A stretch of DNA of 64,000 bases from Aquilaria yunnanensis (Eukaryota > Streptophyta > Magnoliopsida > Malvales > Thymelaeaceae): assembly GCA_039654915.1 (NCBI GenBank), contig JBDJPA010000013.1, forward strand, positions 1 through 64,000. The letters are read 5' to 3'. The translations under genes and the position numbers were made by a program. This document shows positions 32,778-43,336 of this stretch, in pieces; position 1 is the first letter of the stretch, and the number at the start of each line of letters is the position of its first letter. The notes under the pieces are model-generated. The model ran no database searches. It was not told where the DNA came from and worked only from the letters and a program-made list of their open reading frames with translations.

Positions 32778-32793
32778 GCTGCCCCCCTTTGCA
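32778..32793 (-). other. Polypurine tract, element C
   Basis: TGCAAAGGGGGGCAGC on the minus strand immediately precedes the LTR start, identical to that of element A. Confidence 0.85.
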
Positions 32794-32889
32794 TGCTTCA
32801 TGGGACATGATGTATGCAAAGTAGTTACCAAATTTCGTCCGTCTTAGCTAGCCTTTGAGAACCTTCTCGCCGCCTAAACTATGTGGTTA

Positions 32890-34290
32890 AGGAAAATTTT
32901 TTTTAGAGCCTCTCCGATAAGAACTCTCCTATCGTTGAAGGGAAAATTTGATAATTTTGAGGTTAAGGGTCCTACCTTAGAACCTCGACGATAGGAACTC
33001 TCCTATCGTTTGAAGTAAAATTGATTGTTTTGAGGTTAAGGGTCCTACCTTAGAACTTCGACGATAGGAACTCTCCTATCGTTTGAAGGAAAATTGATGA
33101 TTTTGAGGTTAAGGGTCCTACCTTAGAACCTCGACGATAGGAACTCTTCTATCGTTTGAAGTAAAATTGATTGTTTTGAGGTTAAGGGTCCTACCTTAGA
33201 ACCTCGACGATAGGAACTCTCCTATCGTTTGAAGGAAAATTGATGATTTTGAGGTTAAGGGTCCTACCTTAGAACCTCGACGATAGGAACTCTCCTATCG
33301 TTTGAAGGAAAATTGTTTGAATGAGGTTAAGGGTCCTACCTTAGAACCTCGACGATAGGAACTCTCCTATCGTTTGAAGGAAAATTGATGATTTTGAGGT
33401 TAAGGGCCCTACCTTAGAACCTCGACGATAGGAACTCTCCTATCGTTTGAAGGAAAATTGATGATTTTGAGGTTAAGGGCCCTACCTTAGAACCTCGACA
33501 ATAGGAACTCTCCTATCGTTTGAAGGAAAATTGATGATTTTGAGGTTAAGGGCCCTACCTTAGAACCTCGACGATAGGAACTCTCCTATCGTTTGAAGGA
33601 AAATTGATTGTTTTGAGGTTAAGGGTCCTACCTTAGAACCTCGACGATAGGAACTCTCCTATCGTTTGAAGGAAAATTGATGATTTTGAGGTTAAGGGCC
33701 CTACCTTAGAACCTCGACGATAGGAACTCTTCTATCGTTTGAAGGAAAATTGATGATTTTGATGTTAAGGGTCCTACCTTAGAACCTCGACGACAGGAAC
33801 TCTCCTATCGTTTGAAGGAAAATTGTTTGAATGAGGTTAAGGGTCCTACCTTAGAACCTCGACGATAGGAACTCTCCTATCGTTTGAAGGAAAATTGATT
33901 GTTTTTGAGGTTAAGGGTCCTACCTTAGAACCTCGACAATAGGAACTCTCCTATCGTTTGAAGGAAAATTGATGATTTTGAGGTTAAGGGCCCTACCTTA
34001 GAACCTCGACGATAGGAACTCTCCTATCGTTTGAAGGAAAATTGTTTGAATGAGGTTAAGGGTCCTACCTTAGAACCTCGACGATAGGAACTCTCCTATC
34101 GTTTGAAGGAAAATTGATGATTTTGAGGTTAAGGGTCCTACCTTAGAACCTCGACGATAGGAACTCTCCTATCGTTTGAAGTAAAATTGATTGAATGAGG
34201 TTAAGGGTCCTACCTTAGAACCTCGACGATAGGAACTCTCCTATCGTTTGAAGGAAAATTGATGGAATGAGGTTAAGGAAATCTCCTTGA
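32890..34290 (-). repeat. 3' hairpin-repeat array of element C (R1 type only)
   Basis: About 18 R1 monomers of ~73 bp with linker variants (GATGATTTT, GATTGTTTT, TTTGAATGAGG). R2-R4 types are missing. Variants such as GACGACAGG and GACAATAGG recur in fixed order, as in 40285-40770 and 51687-54178, so these arrays share higher-order units. Confidence 0.88.
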
Positions 34291-34814
34291 ACCTCGAGCG
34301 AAATTTATATGAAAGCAATTAGAATTGGAATAATTTTCTTCGAAAGTGTGAATTTGCATAATAGGCGAGTGCGAAATTTTAGACTTCGATAAAATGAGTG
34401 AATCTTGATGATGACAATATCGCTAACAAATTATGTAAAGGGAACGGATGTTTGGAATCAATATCCAAGGTTCATCTAATATTTTCTTTAGTAAATATAG
34501 ATTCGCTTGAGAGATATGTCATCCAAATAAGGTTGAAGCTTAACTATCCTAAAATGTTATGCCTAGTAGACCTAATAGGATGCGTCTCAAGAGCAATAAA
34601 AATTACTCTTTACTCAGCCATTCCAACCTAAAGTCATTGTCCTATGGTTTTAATATCAGCATGGACGAGACTATCTTATAAGATAAAAAAAGAAATTCCC
34701 TGAAAGAAAAACTAAAACACGAAAGAAAATGCTGATAATAAAACTAAAGGACAAGCAAAACGGATCGGATCACTTCTTCTTCCACAATATTTCAACAGGG
34801 TTAGTAGAGGACTA
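34291..34814 (-). other. LOG 3' flank (element C)
   Basis: Conserved counterpart of 17661-18182 with the possible NABP relic near 34580-34625. No gene. Confidence 0.5.
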
Positions 34815-35444
34815 TTATGGGATCGAACTGTTCGGGAAAGACTGTCGCGTCCAGTCTATCTGAATCATTGCTGGATCTGGTTCAGGAACAAAAGCTTGTA
34901 TTTTATCTAGCAATTCTTCAGCAGTTGTTGCGGATATTATGATTCGCCGTGCCACTCTTGATATAAAATTCTTCTGCATAGCATAATCCATAAAAGCTAT
35001 CAGACCTGTAAAGAAATTGTTAACATTTAAAAGCCCAATGGGTTTCTTATGCAAATTAAGTTGGGCCATGGAAGCAATTTGAAAGACTTCTCCCAATGTG
35101 CCAAAACCACCTGGTAGAGCGATAAAAGCATCAGCATTTAAAAGCATTTGTAACACACGCTCTTGTAAATTTTTAACCACTAATTCTTCTCCAATCGTGC
35201 CCCCAGAAATAAATTTCAGAGGTCCAGGGATAATGCCCAGAACTTGACTTCCTCCTAGAGATGCTGCTGATGCTACACCTCCCATTAATCCGACACTACC
35301 TCCTCCATAAACTAAATGTATTTTTCGCTCAGCTAATACTCTACCCAAATGGTTGGCTGCTTTTAAATACTCTTCATCTTTTCCTGGAAAAGCCCCAGAA
35401 AATACACAAATACTTCGGGATTTACGAGTTGGGGTTTTCTCCAT
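34815..35444 (-). CDS. LOG-like cytokinin riboside 5'-monophosphate phosphoribohydrolase (element C)
   Basis: 209-aa protein (MEKTP...). All diagnostic motifs are present: YGGGS 46-50, Arg96, PGGFGTLGE 111-119, KKPIGLLNV. The C-terminus reads SFPNSSIP where A and B' read SFPTSSLP. The open frame upstream to 35504 differs from that of element A because of one extra T, which supports MEKTP as the true start. Identical in protein sequence to the copy in element D (41305-41934). Preceded in sense by three NABP-like genes and followed by the hairpin array. Confidence 0.93.
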   Translation of the reverse strand: MEKTPTRKSRSICVFSGAFPGKDEEYLKAANHLGRVLAERKIHLVYGGGSVGLMGGVASAASLGGSQVLGIIPGPLKFISGGTIGEELVVKNLQERVLQMLLNADAFIALPGGFGTLGEVFQIASMAQLNLHKKPIGLLNVNNFFTGLIAFMDYAMQKNFISRVARRIIISATTAEELLDKIQAFVPEPDPAMIQIDWTRQSFPNSSIP

Positions 35445-35474
35445 TCCTATCCTTACCCTTGTGAGAAAAGAGGA

Positions 35475-36020
35475 TATATTTATAGAGATGAAGAGATAAG
35501 GCAATAATTTTATTTTTCAAGAATGGATACATTATTGCCAGCTATTCATAGTAGTCACGGGTATGACTCTGGTCAGGTATGGGTACACTATCGTTAAAAG
35601 AGGAGGAAAATTTTCAAAATAGCTGCTAGCATGTACAGTAGTCGCGACTGTAGCTTATGTCAGGAGTAGGTACATGATTGTCGGATGAGAAGGAAAATTT
35701 CAAAAGTGGCAGGTATATACAGTAGTCATAATTATAGCTCATGTCAGGAGTGGGTACATTATGGGAGGAAAATTTCAAAAGCGTCAGCTAGCATGTACAG
35801 TATCGTGACTATGGCTTATGTCAAGAGTGGATACATTATCGCTGAAAGAGGAGGAAAATTTCAAAAGCGACAGCTAGCACGTACAGTAATCGTGACTTTG
35901 GTTCATGTCAGGAGTGGATACATTATTACCAAAAGGGGAGGAAAATTTCAAAAGCGACAGCTAGCACGTACAGTAATCGTGACCTTGTTCCATCTTCTAC
36001 TGGCTTTGCGTCCAGTAACG
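35475..36020 (-). promoter_or_regulatory. Putative LOG promoter with TATA and ~80-bp repeats (element C)
   Basis: TATAAATATA at 35475-35484 (minus strand). Five repeat units lie between about 35550 and 35985, better preserved than in B, with consecutive CAGCTAGCACGTACAGTAAT blocks. The TACTGG...CCAGTA dyad at about 35998-36018 follows the gamma gene. Confidence 0.6.
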
Positions 36021-36033
36021 GCTTCAATGCTTT

Positions 36034-36598
36034 CTATGAATCGGTGATTTGCATCTCATCTAGCTTTTTCACAAACTGGCAAACAGGGTCGTTTAGGGTC
36101 AGATTCCCAAGACTGTAACGTTCTCGTTCTTTTTGGAGAATTATCCATAATCCAACAACCTCAAATTGCACTATTCCGCAAGAATGCGCTTCAAGAACCT
36201 CTCGGATATCTTCCAGAGATTCCTTACGCAAGCCATTCTTGATGAATTTTATTCTATCATTACGATTTCTGGTGATCACTCCTGGAGAACGACATTTAGT
36301 GCCGCAAATCCACCATCCACAATTATGACAAACGCCTAGCCTCTTTGCTCTTCTTTTTTTTGGCATAAGCGCTTTTTCCAAAGCCAGGCATACGGGGAAA
36401 GAACGCTTCTGGAACTTCACCAGCTGAACGAACCTTAGCTTCAATTAGCCACCGCACATTATCAGGAATGCCTTTGTGCATAAATAGTCGGAATCGTTCA
36501 CATCTAGCTTGATAAACCTTTTTAAGAACATTTATTGGGAAAGAAGGGAAATATTTTCGTAGAGCAGAAAGAGAAGGCTCCATTGATGAAGGAGGCAT
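36034..36598 (-). pseudogene. NABP-like gamma copy with a homopolymer frameshift (element C)
   Basis: Two overlapping minus-strand frames (36598-36323 and 36444-36034) together cover the gamma protein. The shift lies in a run of T (about 36353-36361) inside the codons for the basic run KKRRAK, where intact copies have a shorter run broken by C. Translation from the ATG would lose the zinc finger. Everything else, including the four cysteines (CHNCGWWICGTKC), is unchanged relative to element D apart from few substitutions. TATAAAT at 36692-36698. A sequencing error in the homopolymer cannot be excluded. Confidence 0.85.
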
Positions 36599-36846
36599 TT
36601 AAGAGAAAAAGAAAGAAATTAGTGATTGTAGGAAATGGAAATAACTGACTTTGGGAGTTATGGAGTACCGTATCCAGAAGGAAGAACACGCATTTATAGT
36701 GATGAAAGGATAATGCGTTTATTACACTTACGGAAGTAAGTACATTATTGCCAAAAGAAAAGACAAATGACAGCTTATATGTACAGCAATCATGACTGTG
36801 GCTCTCATCTTCCACTAGTTTATGTCTAGTAATGGCTTTAATGCCT
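36599..36846 (-). promoter_or_regulatory. Spacer with TATA box upstream of NABP gamma (element C)
   Basis: TATAAAT at 36692-36698 (minus strand), 94 bases before the ATG. A degenerate TATGTACAGCAATCATGACTG block lies upstream (about 36776-36800), matching one unit of the LOG upstream repeats. Confidence 0.5.
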
Positions 36847-37394
36847 TCATAAGTCGGGGATTTGCTTCCCATCCAGTTTTCTCACAAACTGGCAAACAGG
36901 GTCATTAAAATCACATTCCCAAGACTGTAACGGTTTCGTTCTTTATGGTAAGTCCTCCATAAACCGATAATTTCACCTTGCACTTTTCCACAAGAATGCG
37001 TTTCAAGAGTCTCTCGGATATCTTTCAGAGACTCCTTACGCAGGCCATTCTTAATGAATTTTCTTTTATCTTCACGATTTATGGAGATGTATCCTAAAGA
37101 GCGACATTTAGTATTACAATTCCATCGCCCACATTTATAACACACGCCTAGTCTCTTTGCTCTTCGCCTTTTGGCATAACGGCTTTTACCTAAACCGGGC
37201 ATGCGGGGCATAAATGCATCTGGAACTTCACCCGCCAAACGGACCTTAGCTTCAATTATCCACTGCACATTGTCGGGAATGCCTTTGCGTGTAAAAACTC
37301 TGATTCTTTCACATCTAGCAAGGTAGATCTTTTTAAGGACTTTTAGTGGGAGGGAAGGAAAGTATTTTCGCAGTACAGAAAGAGTAGAATCCAT
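36847..37394 (-). CDS. NABP-like beta copy with altered C-terminus (element C)
   Basis: Starts MDSTLSVLRKYFPSLPLKVLKKIY. The basic run is KSRYAKRRRAKR and the finger CYKCGRWNCNTKC (cysteines 85, 88, 93, 97). Compared with the intact beta in element D, one base is missing near 36905 (GTCATTAAAA against GTCGTTTAAAA). The last ~20 residues (DPVCQFVRKL...) are therefore replaced and the frame ends at 36882. The basic run and finger are intact, so nucleic-acid binding could survive. The beta type differs from gamma in the finger and in the following YISINREDKRKF block. TATAAAT at 37515-37521 lies about 120 bases upstream. Confidence 0.8.
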
Positions 37395-37683
37395 TGATGA
37401 GAGAAGAATTTGAGAGAAGAGGGAAATGAATCAGTTATTGCAGGAAACTGGAATAATCGACTTTAGAAGTCACGGGGTATCTTATCTGTTGTTTAATCAG
37501 AAGGAAGAACACGCATTTATAGTGATGAAAAGGGATAACGTGTCGATTACACTTAGGGGAGCATGTACATCTGTCAAAAGAAAATGCAAATTTTTCCAAA
37601 TATAACAAACTGTATGTACAGTAATTGTGACTGTGGCTTACATCTTCCACTGGTTTTACGTCCAGTAACGGCATTAACGGCTT
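37395..37683 (-). promoter_or_regulatory. Spacer with TATA box upstream of NABP beta (element C)
   Basis: TATAAAT at 37515-37521 (minus strand). A CATGTAC...CAGTAATTGTGAC block lies at about 37562-37632. The ACTGG...CCAGT dyad (about 37648-37666) follows alpha. Confidence 0.5.
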
Positions 37684-38232
37684 CTATGAGTCGAGGATCT
37701 GCTTCCCATCTAGCTTTCTTACAAGCCGGCAAACAGGGTCGTTTAAAGTCAGATTCCCGAGACTGTAACGGTCTCGTTCTTCATGAAAAATACTCCATAA
37801 ATCAAGAATTTCACGTTGCACAGATCCACAAGAATGCGTCTCAAGAGTCAATTGGATATCATCCAATGAGTCCTTACTCAAGCCATTCTTGATGAACCGT
37901 ATTTTATCTTCTCGATTATTGGAGATCATTCCTAAAGAACGACACCTAGTCTTACAAGTCCACCTACCACATTTATGGCAGACTTGTAATCTTTTCGCTC
38001 TTCTTTTTCTGGCATAAGAACTTTTGCCAACACCAGGCATGTAAGACACAAATGCCTCTGGGATTTCACCTGCCAGACGAACCTTAGCTTCAATTAACCA
38101 CCGCACATCTTCAGGGATTCCTTTATGCATCAGAGCTCTTAATCGTTCACAGCGAACTTGGTAGATCTTTTTTAGGATGTTCATTGGGAGAGAAGGGAAA
38201 TATTTTCGCAAGGCGGAAAAAATAGGATCCAT
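37684..38232 (-). CDS. NABP-like zinc-finger protein, alpha type (element C)
   Basis: Intact 182-aa ORF (MDPIFSALRKYFPSLPMNILKKIY). Basic run KSSYARKRRAKR (70-81), finger CHKCGRWTCKTRC with cysteines 85, 88, 93 and 97, then NNREDKIRFIKNGLSKDSLDDI and HSCGSVQ. It is the first cargo gene in sense order and has no evident TATA box just upstream. The alpha of element D is nearly identical but frameshifted, so this is the best alpha representative of the three-gene cassette. Likely role by analogy: nucleic-acid binding, possibly silencing suppression. Confidence 0.83.
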   Translation of the reverse strand: MDPIFSALRKYFPSLPMNILKKIYQVRCERLRALMHKGIPEDVRWLIEAKVRLAGEIPEAFVSYMPGVGKSSYARKRRAKRLQVCHKCGRWTCKTRCRSLGMISNNREDKIRFIKNGLSKDSLDDIQLTLETHSCGSVQREILDLWSIFHEERDRYSLGNLTLNDPVCRLVRKLDGKQILDS

Positions 38233-39530
38233 TTTCTAGGAGGAAGTAAAAGAAAGAATGGGTGAAGGAATCAGTTATTATGGGCAACTGAGAGAACCGA
38301 CTTGAGAGTCACGGAGTACCGTATCCGCCGTTTAACCGGAAAAGTGGATCCTACTTTATTTTAGTATCATAGATATTTCTTATCTTTGATATCTCATCAG
38401 GCATGACATTGATCCAGTCCTTGATTATTGAATCCATTGTCTGCTTTCGACGACAATATTTCTCGATATCCACGCTTATCTTTGACCATAGCTATTTCTT
38501 ATCTTGGATACCGCTAAGCTGGCGTCAATTCTGTCCATCCCGGTGTAGCCTCGATTATTGAATTGATTACCAGGATTTTGACAATATTGTCTACTTTATC
38601 CTTGAATTGCTGATGGGGCTGGGTCCACTATATCAGCTGTGCATCCAGCGGTAGATTGGTAAAAACGGATGTCACTGAGACGTCAGCTTATACTGCTGTG
38701 ACTGTGCGGTGGATACGCTTCCCATTTGATCCTTGTTCTGTATGCCATGCATGCATGATGTGAAATGCATGAATGCAGAGCATGTGTAACTGATGGATTT
38801 ATTTTTTATATCTTTGCTTTACTGGATCCTCTTTGTAATTGCCTTCTATCGTTGAATCTCTTTATGCTTTCCAACTGTTGTCCATTGTTTCACTTTCCAG
38901 CTGTTGTTCATTGTCTTGCTTTCCAGCTGTTGTTCATTGTCTCGCTTTCCAGCTATTGTCCATTGTCTCAAAAGCCTAACTCTTTTCAAAAATCTTCTTT
39001 CCTTGATTTGTTCTTAAATTTTGGCTTCAATTTCCTTAATGTCCGCCTCGTACTTTATGCCTCTCTGGATAATTGTCCCTGTTGAGATATTCGTGAGTAT
39101 GATTCTTTCTTGCTGACATGGACGTGTTAAAACTTCTGAAGCGATCATTCAGGCTACCACCAAGGCTATCTCCCAAAGATTTGTTACTCCTTCTTCTTTG
39201 TTAGCCTATGTTCTGTGCCGCTCGCAAAGCAGGACCTCAATCTTACCTGTTTTAATTCATAAAGCTTATCAAAGTAATCTACGGTCTTTGTTTTTTCTAA
39301 GTTTTAATTATTACTATTCTTCCTTCAAAAGTCATAATTTATTGCACACTTAAGGCTAGTAAGAATGTGAGATTTGAAGGAAAAGAACTGGATAGAAGCG
39401 ACTTTAGCATTTTGAACGTGAGAATCTAAGGTAAGTTAAAGAAAATTGGCTTTTTATTTATGAGTAATATGAAAATCTTGGGTACAGATAGATAATGAAA
39501 GTGTAAGAGAAGAAAGCTCTCTTTGACAAC
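38233..39530 (-). other. Upstream region of NABP alpha, ending at an inversion (element C)
   Basis: Nearly identical to 44725-46035 of element D. It holds the ~140-bp repeats (38370-38620), a short CTTTCCAGCTGTTGTTCATTG repeat (38870-38970) and an AT-rich stretch. In D this region continues into the integrase end; here it switches at about 39530 to inverted pol sequence. No gene. Confidence 0.7.
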
Positions 39531-40284
39531 TTTGAAAGAATGAACTTTGATAATCCTGTAAACACTACCGACTCGGACGACGAAGATCTTCAAGTATCTC
39601 CTGAGCTATTAAAAATGATTGAGCAAGATGAAAAAGAAAGAGCAACAAGTCAAGAACCAACTGAGGTATTCAACCTAGGAGACAGTCAGGATGTAAAAGA
39701 AGTCAAGATTGGCACTTTATTCCCTCCTGAAGAAAAAGAAGAATTAGTCCATTTATTGAAAGAATATGTGGATGTATTCGCTTGGTCATACCAAGATATG
39801 CCCGGCTTAAGCTCAGACATAGTACTACACAAAATACCTTTGAAGCCTGGGGCGAAGCCTGTCAGACAGAAGTTACGAAGATTAAAGCCGGAGTTAATCT
39901 TAAGAGTAAAAGACGAGATTCGAAAGCTGTGGGATGCAGGATTTCTTGGGGTCGCTGAATATACAGAATGGGTGGTTAACATTGTCCCAGTCGAAAAGAA
40001 AGAAAGTGGGAAACTAAGAGTTTGTCAGGACTACCGGCCTTTGAACGAAGCCAGTCCTAAAGATAACTTCCCACTTCCTCATATTGATACACTGGTGGAT
40101 AATACCGCAGGAAACTCCTACTTTTCCTTCATGGATGGTTTTTCTGGATACAATCAAATCAAACTTGATCCAGATGACATGATAAAAACTGCTTTTATTA
40201 CCCTTTGGGGTACCTTCTACTATAAGGTGATGCCTTTCGGGTTAAAGAATGCTGGTGCTACATATCAAAGAGCCATGGTCACGT
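39531..40284 (+). pseudogene. Inverted 5' fragment of pol (RT N-terminal part)
   Basis: Plus-strand frame 39540-40287 encodes the first ~250 residues of the pol region of element D (48740-49489) without any amino-acid change. It stops after ...ATYQRAMVTLF, before the catalytic YVDD. It contains the RT block VCQDYRPLN and FMDGFSGYNQ. At 40285 it runs into R1 repeats. At the other end the joint lies in a short shared CTCTCTTTGA...TGAAAGAATGAA context. Orientation is opposite to all neighbours, so it is a product of rearrangement and not a gene. Confidence 0.9.
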
Positions 40285-40790
40285 TGTTCCTATCGTTTGA
40301 AGGAAAATTGATGATTTTGAGGTTAAGGGTCCTACCTTAGAACCTCGACAATAGGAACTCTCCTATCGTTTGAAGGAAAATTGATGATTTTGATGTTAAG
40401 GGTCCTACCTTAGAACCTCGACGACAGGAACTCTCCTATCGTTTGAAGGAAAATTGTTTGAATGAGGTTAAGGGTCCTACCTTAGAACCTCGACGATAGG
40501 AACTCTCCTATCGTTTGAAGGAAAATTGATTGTTTTTGAGGTTAAGGGTCCTACCTTAGAACCTCGACGATAGGAACTCTCCTATCGTTTGAAGGAAAAT
40601 TGATGATTTTGAGGTTAAGGGCCCTACCTTAGAACCTCGACGATAGGAACTCTCCTATCGTTTGAAGGAAAATTGTTTGAATGAGGTTAAGGGTCCTACC
40701 TTAGAACCTCGACGATAGGAACTCTCCTATCGTTTGAAGTAAAATTGATGATTTTGAGGTTAAGGAGCTTTCCTTAGGACCTCGAGCGAA
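40285..40790 (-). repeat. R1 hairpin array of element D (truncated)
   Basis: About seven R1 monomers; the variant order (GACAATAGG, GATGTTAAGG/GACGACAGG, TTTGAATGAGG) resembles 33700-34280. The PPT and 3' LTR that should follow are missing, replaced by the inverted pol piece. Confidence 0.87.
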
Positions 40791-41304
40791 ATTTATATGA
40801 AAGCAATTGAAATTGGAATAATTTTCTTTGAAAGTGTGAATTTTCATAATAGGCGAGCGCAAAGAATTAGGCTTCGATAAAATGAGTGAATCTTGATGAT
40901 GACAATAACACTGACAAATTATGTAAAGGGAACGGATGTTTGGAATCAATATTCAAGGTTCATCTAATATTTTCTTCAGTAAATATAGATTCCCTTGTGA
41001 GATATGTCATCCGAATAAGGTTAAAGCTTAACTACCCCAAAATGTTATGCCTAGTAGACCTAATAGGATGCGTCTCAAGAGTAATAAAAATTACTCTTTA
41101 CTCAGCCATTCCAACCTAAAGGCATTGTCGCATGGTTTTAATATCAGCATGGACGAAACTATCTTATATATAAAAAAAGAAATTCCCTGAAAAGAAAAAC
41201 TGAAACGCGAAAGAAAATGCTGATAATTAAAACTAAAGGACAAGAAAAACGGATCAGATCGCTTCTTTCTTCCACAATACTTCAACAGGGTGAGTAGAGG
41301 ACTA
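40791..41304 (-). other. LOG 3' flank (element D)
   Basis: Conserved counterpart of 17661-18182. No gene; the possible NABP relic is near 41068-41113. Confidence 0.5.
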
Positions 41305-41934
41305 TTATGGGATTGAACTGTTCGGGAAAGACTGTCGCGTCCAGTCTATCTGAATCATTGCTGGATCTGGTTCAGGAACAAAAGCTTGTATTTTATCTAG
41401 CAATTCTTCAGCAGTTGTTGCGGATATTATGATTCGCCGTGCCACTCTTGATATAAAATTCTTCTGCATAGCATAATCCATAAAAGCTATCAGACCTGTA
41501 AAGAAATTGTTAACATTTAAAAGCCCAATGGGTTTCTTATGCAAATTAAGTTGGGCCATGGAAGCAATTTGAAAGACTTCTCCCAATGTGCCAAAACCAC
41601 CTGGTAGAGCGATAAAAGCATCAGCATTTAAAAGCATTTGTAACACACGCTCTTGTAAATTTTTAACCACTAATTCTTCTCCAATCGTGCCCCCAGAAAT
41701 AAATTTCAGAGGTCCAGGGATAATGCCCAGAACTTGACTTCCTCCTAGAGATGCTGCTGATGCTACACCTCCCATTAATCCGACACTACCTCCTCCATAA
41801 ACTAAATGTATTTTTCGCTCAGCTAATACTCTACCCAAATGGTTGGCTGCTTTTAAATACTCTTCATCTTTTCCTGGAAAAGCCCCAGAAAATACACAAA
41901 TACTTCGGGATTTACGAGTTGGGGTTTTCTCCAT
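41305..41934 (-). CDS. LOG-like cytokinin riboside 5'-monophosphate phosphoribohydrolase (element D)
   Basis: 209-aa protein with intact YGGGS, Arg96, PGGFGTLGE and KKPIGLLNV; C-terminus SFPNSSIP. This copy belongs to the only element in the window with pol, and lies about 4.2 kb downstream of the integrase stop in sense direction. That shows LOG is part of the carrier element and not a chance neighbour. TATAAATATA at 41965-41974 is 31 bases upstream of the ATG. Intronless. Family certain from motifs; activity and expression unknown. Confidence 0.93.
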   Translation of the reverse strand: MEKTPTRKSRSICVFSGAFPGKDEEYLKAANHLGRVLAERKIHLVYGGGSVGLMGGVASAASLGGSQVLGIIPGPLKFISGGTIGEELVVKNLQERVLQMLLNADAFIALPGGFGTLGEVFQIASMAQLNLHKKPIGLLNVNNFFTGLIAFMDYAMQKNFISRVARRIIISATTAEELLDKIQAFVPEPDPAMIQIDWTRQSFPNSSIP

Positions 41935-41964
41935 TCCTATCCTTACCCTTGTGAGAAAAGAGGA

Positions 41965-42510
41965 TATATTTATAGAGATGAAGAGATAAGGCAATAATTT
42001 TATTTTTCAAGAATGGATACATTATTGCCAGCTATTCATAGTAGTCACGGGTATGACTCTGGTCAGGTATGGGTACACTATCGTTAAAAGAGGAGGAAAA
42101 TTTTCAAAATAGCTGCTAGCATGTACAGTAGTCGCGACTGTAGCTTATGTCAGGAGTAGGTACATGATTGTCGGATGAGAAGGAAAATTTCAAAAGTGGC
42201 AGGTATATACAGTAGTCATAATTATAGCTCATGTCAGGAGTGGGTACATTATGGGAGGAAAATTTCAAAAGCGTCAGCTAGCATGTACAGTATCGTGACT
42301 ATGGCTTATGTCAAGAGTGGATACATTATTGCTGAAAGAGGAGGAAAATTTCAAAAGCGACAGCTAGCACGTACAGTAATCGTGACTTTGGTTCATGTCA
42401 GGAGTGGATACATTATTATCAAAAGGGGAGGAAAATTTCAAAAGCGACAGCTAGCACGTACAGTAATCGTGACCTTGTTCCGTCTTCTACTGGCTTTGCG
42501 TCCAGTAACG
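41965..42510 (-). promoter_or_regulatory. Putative LOG promoter with TATA and ~80-bp repeats (element D)
   Basis: TATAAATATA at 41965-41974 (minus strand). Five upstream units lie between about 42040 and 42475, nearly identical to element C. Confidence 0.6.
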
Positions 42511-42523
42511 GCTTCAATGCTTT

Positions 42524-43087
42524 CTATGAATCAGTGATTTGCATCTCATCTAGCTTTTTCACAAACTGGCAAACAGGGTCGTTTAGGGTCAGATTCCCAA
42601 GACTGTAACGTTCTCGTTCTTTTTGGAGAATTATCCATAATCCAACAACCTCAAATTGCACTATTCCGCAAGAATGCGCTTCAAGAACCTCTCGGATATC
42701 TTCCAGAGATTCCTTACGCAAGCCATTCTTGATGAATTTTATTCTATCATTACGATTTCTGGTGATCACTCCTGGAGAACGACATTTATTGCCGCAAATC
42801 CACCATCCACAATTGTGACAGACGCCTAGCCTCTTTGCTCTTCTCTTTTTGGCATAAACGCTTTTACCAAAGCCGGGCATACGGGGAAAGAACGCATCTG
42901 GAACTTCACCAGCCGAACGAACTTTAGCTTCGATTAGCCATCGCACATTATCAGGAATGCCTTTGTGCATAAATAGTCGGAATCGTTCACATCTAGCTTG
43001 ATAAACCTTTTTAAGAACATTTATTGGGAAAGAAGGGAAATATTTTCGTAGAGCGGAAAGAGAAGGCTCCATTGATGAATGAGGCAT
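42524..43087 (-). CDS. NABP-like zinc-finger protein, gamma type (element D)
   Basis: Intact 187-aa ORF (MPHSSMEPSLSALRKYFPSF); Met6 aligns with other family starts. Basic run KSVYAKKRRAKR, finger cysteines 90, 93, 98 and 102 (CHNCGWWICGNKC), then ITRNRNDRIKFIKNGL, AHSCG and DPVCQF. Differs from the element A gamma at only a few residues. TATAAAT at 43181-43187 is 94 bases upstream. Last NABP gene before LOG in the three-gene cassette. The resemblance to carlavirus/vitivirus cysteine-rich proteins is by motif layout. Confidence 0.83.
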   Translation of the reverse strand: MPHSSMEPSLSALRKYFPSFPINVLKKVYQARCERFRLFMHKGIPDNVRWLIEAKVRSAGEVPDAFFPRMPGFGKSVYAKKRRAKRLGVCHNCGWWICGNKCRSPGVITRNRNDRIKFIKNGLRKESLEDIREVLEAHSCGIVQFEVVGLWIILQKERERYSLGNLTLNDPVCQFVKKLDEMQITDS

Positions 43088-43336
43088 TTAAGAGAAAAAG
43101 AAAGAAATTAGTGATTGTAGGAAATGGAAATAACTGAATTTGGGAGTTATGGAGTACCGTATCCAGAAGGAAGAACACGCATTTATAGTGATGAAAGGAT
43201 AATGCGTTTATTACACTTACGGAAGTAAGTACATTATTGCCAAAAGAAAAGACAAATGACAGCTTATATGTACAGCAATCATGACTGTGGCTCTCATCTT
43301 CCACTAATTCATGTCCAGTAATGGCTTCAATGCCTT
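43088..43336 (-). promoter_or_regulatory. Spacer with TATA box upstream of NABP gamma (element D)
   Basis: TATAAAT at 43181-43187 (minus strand). A TATGTACAGCAATCATGACTG-type block lies near 43267-43290. Confidence 0.5.
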
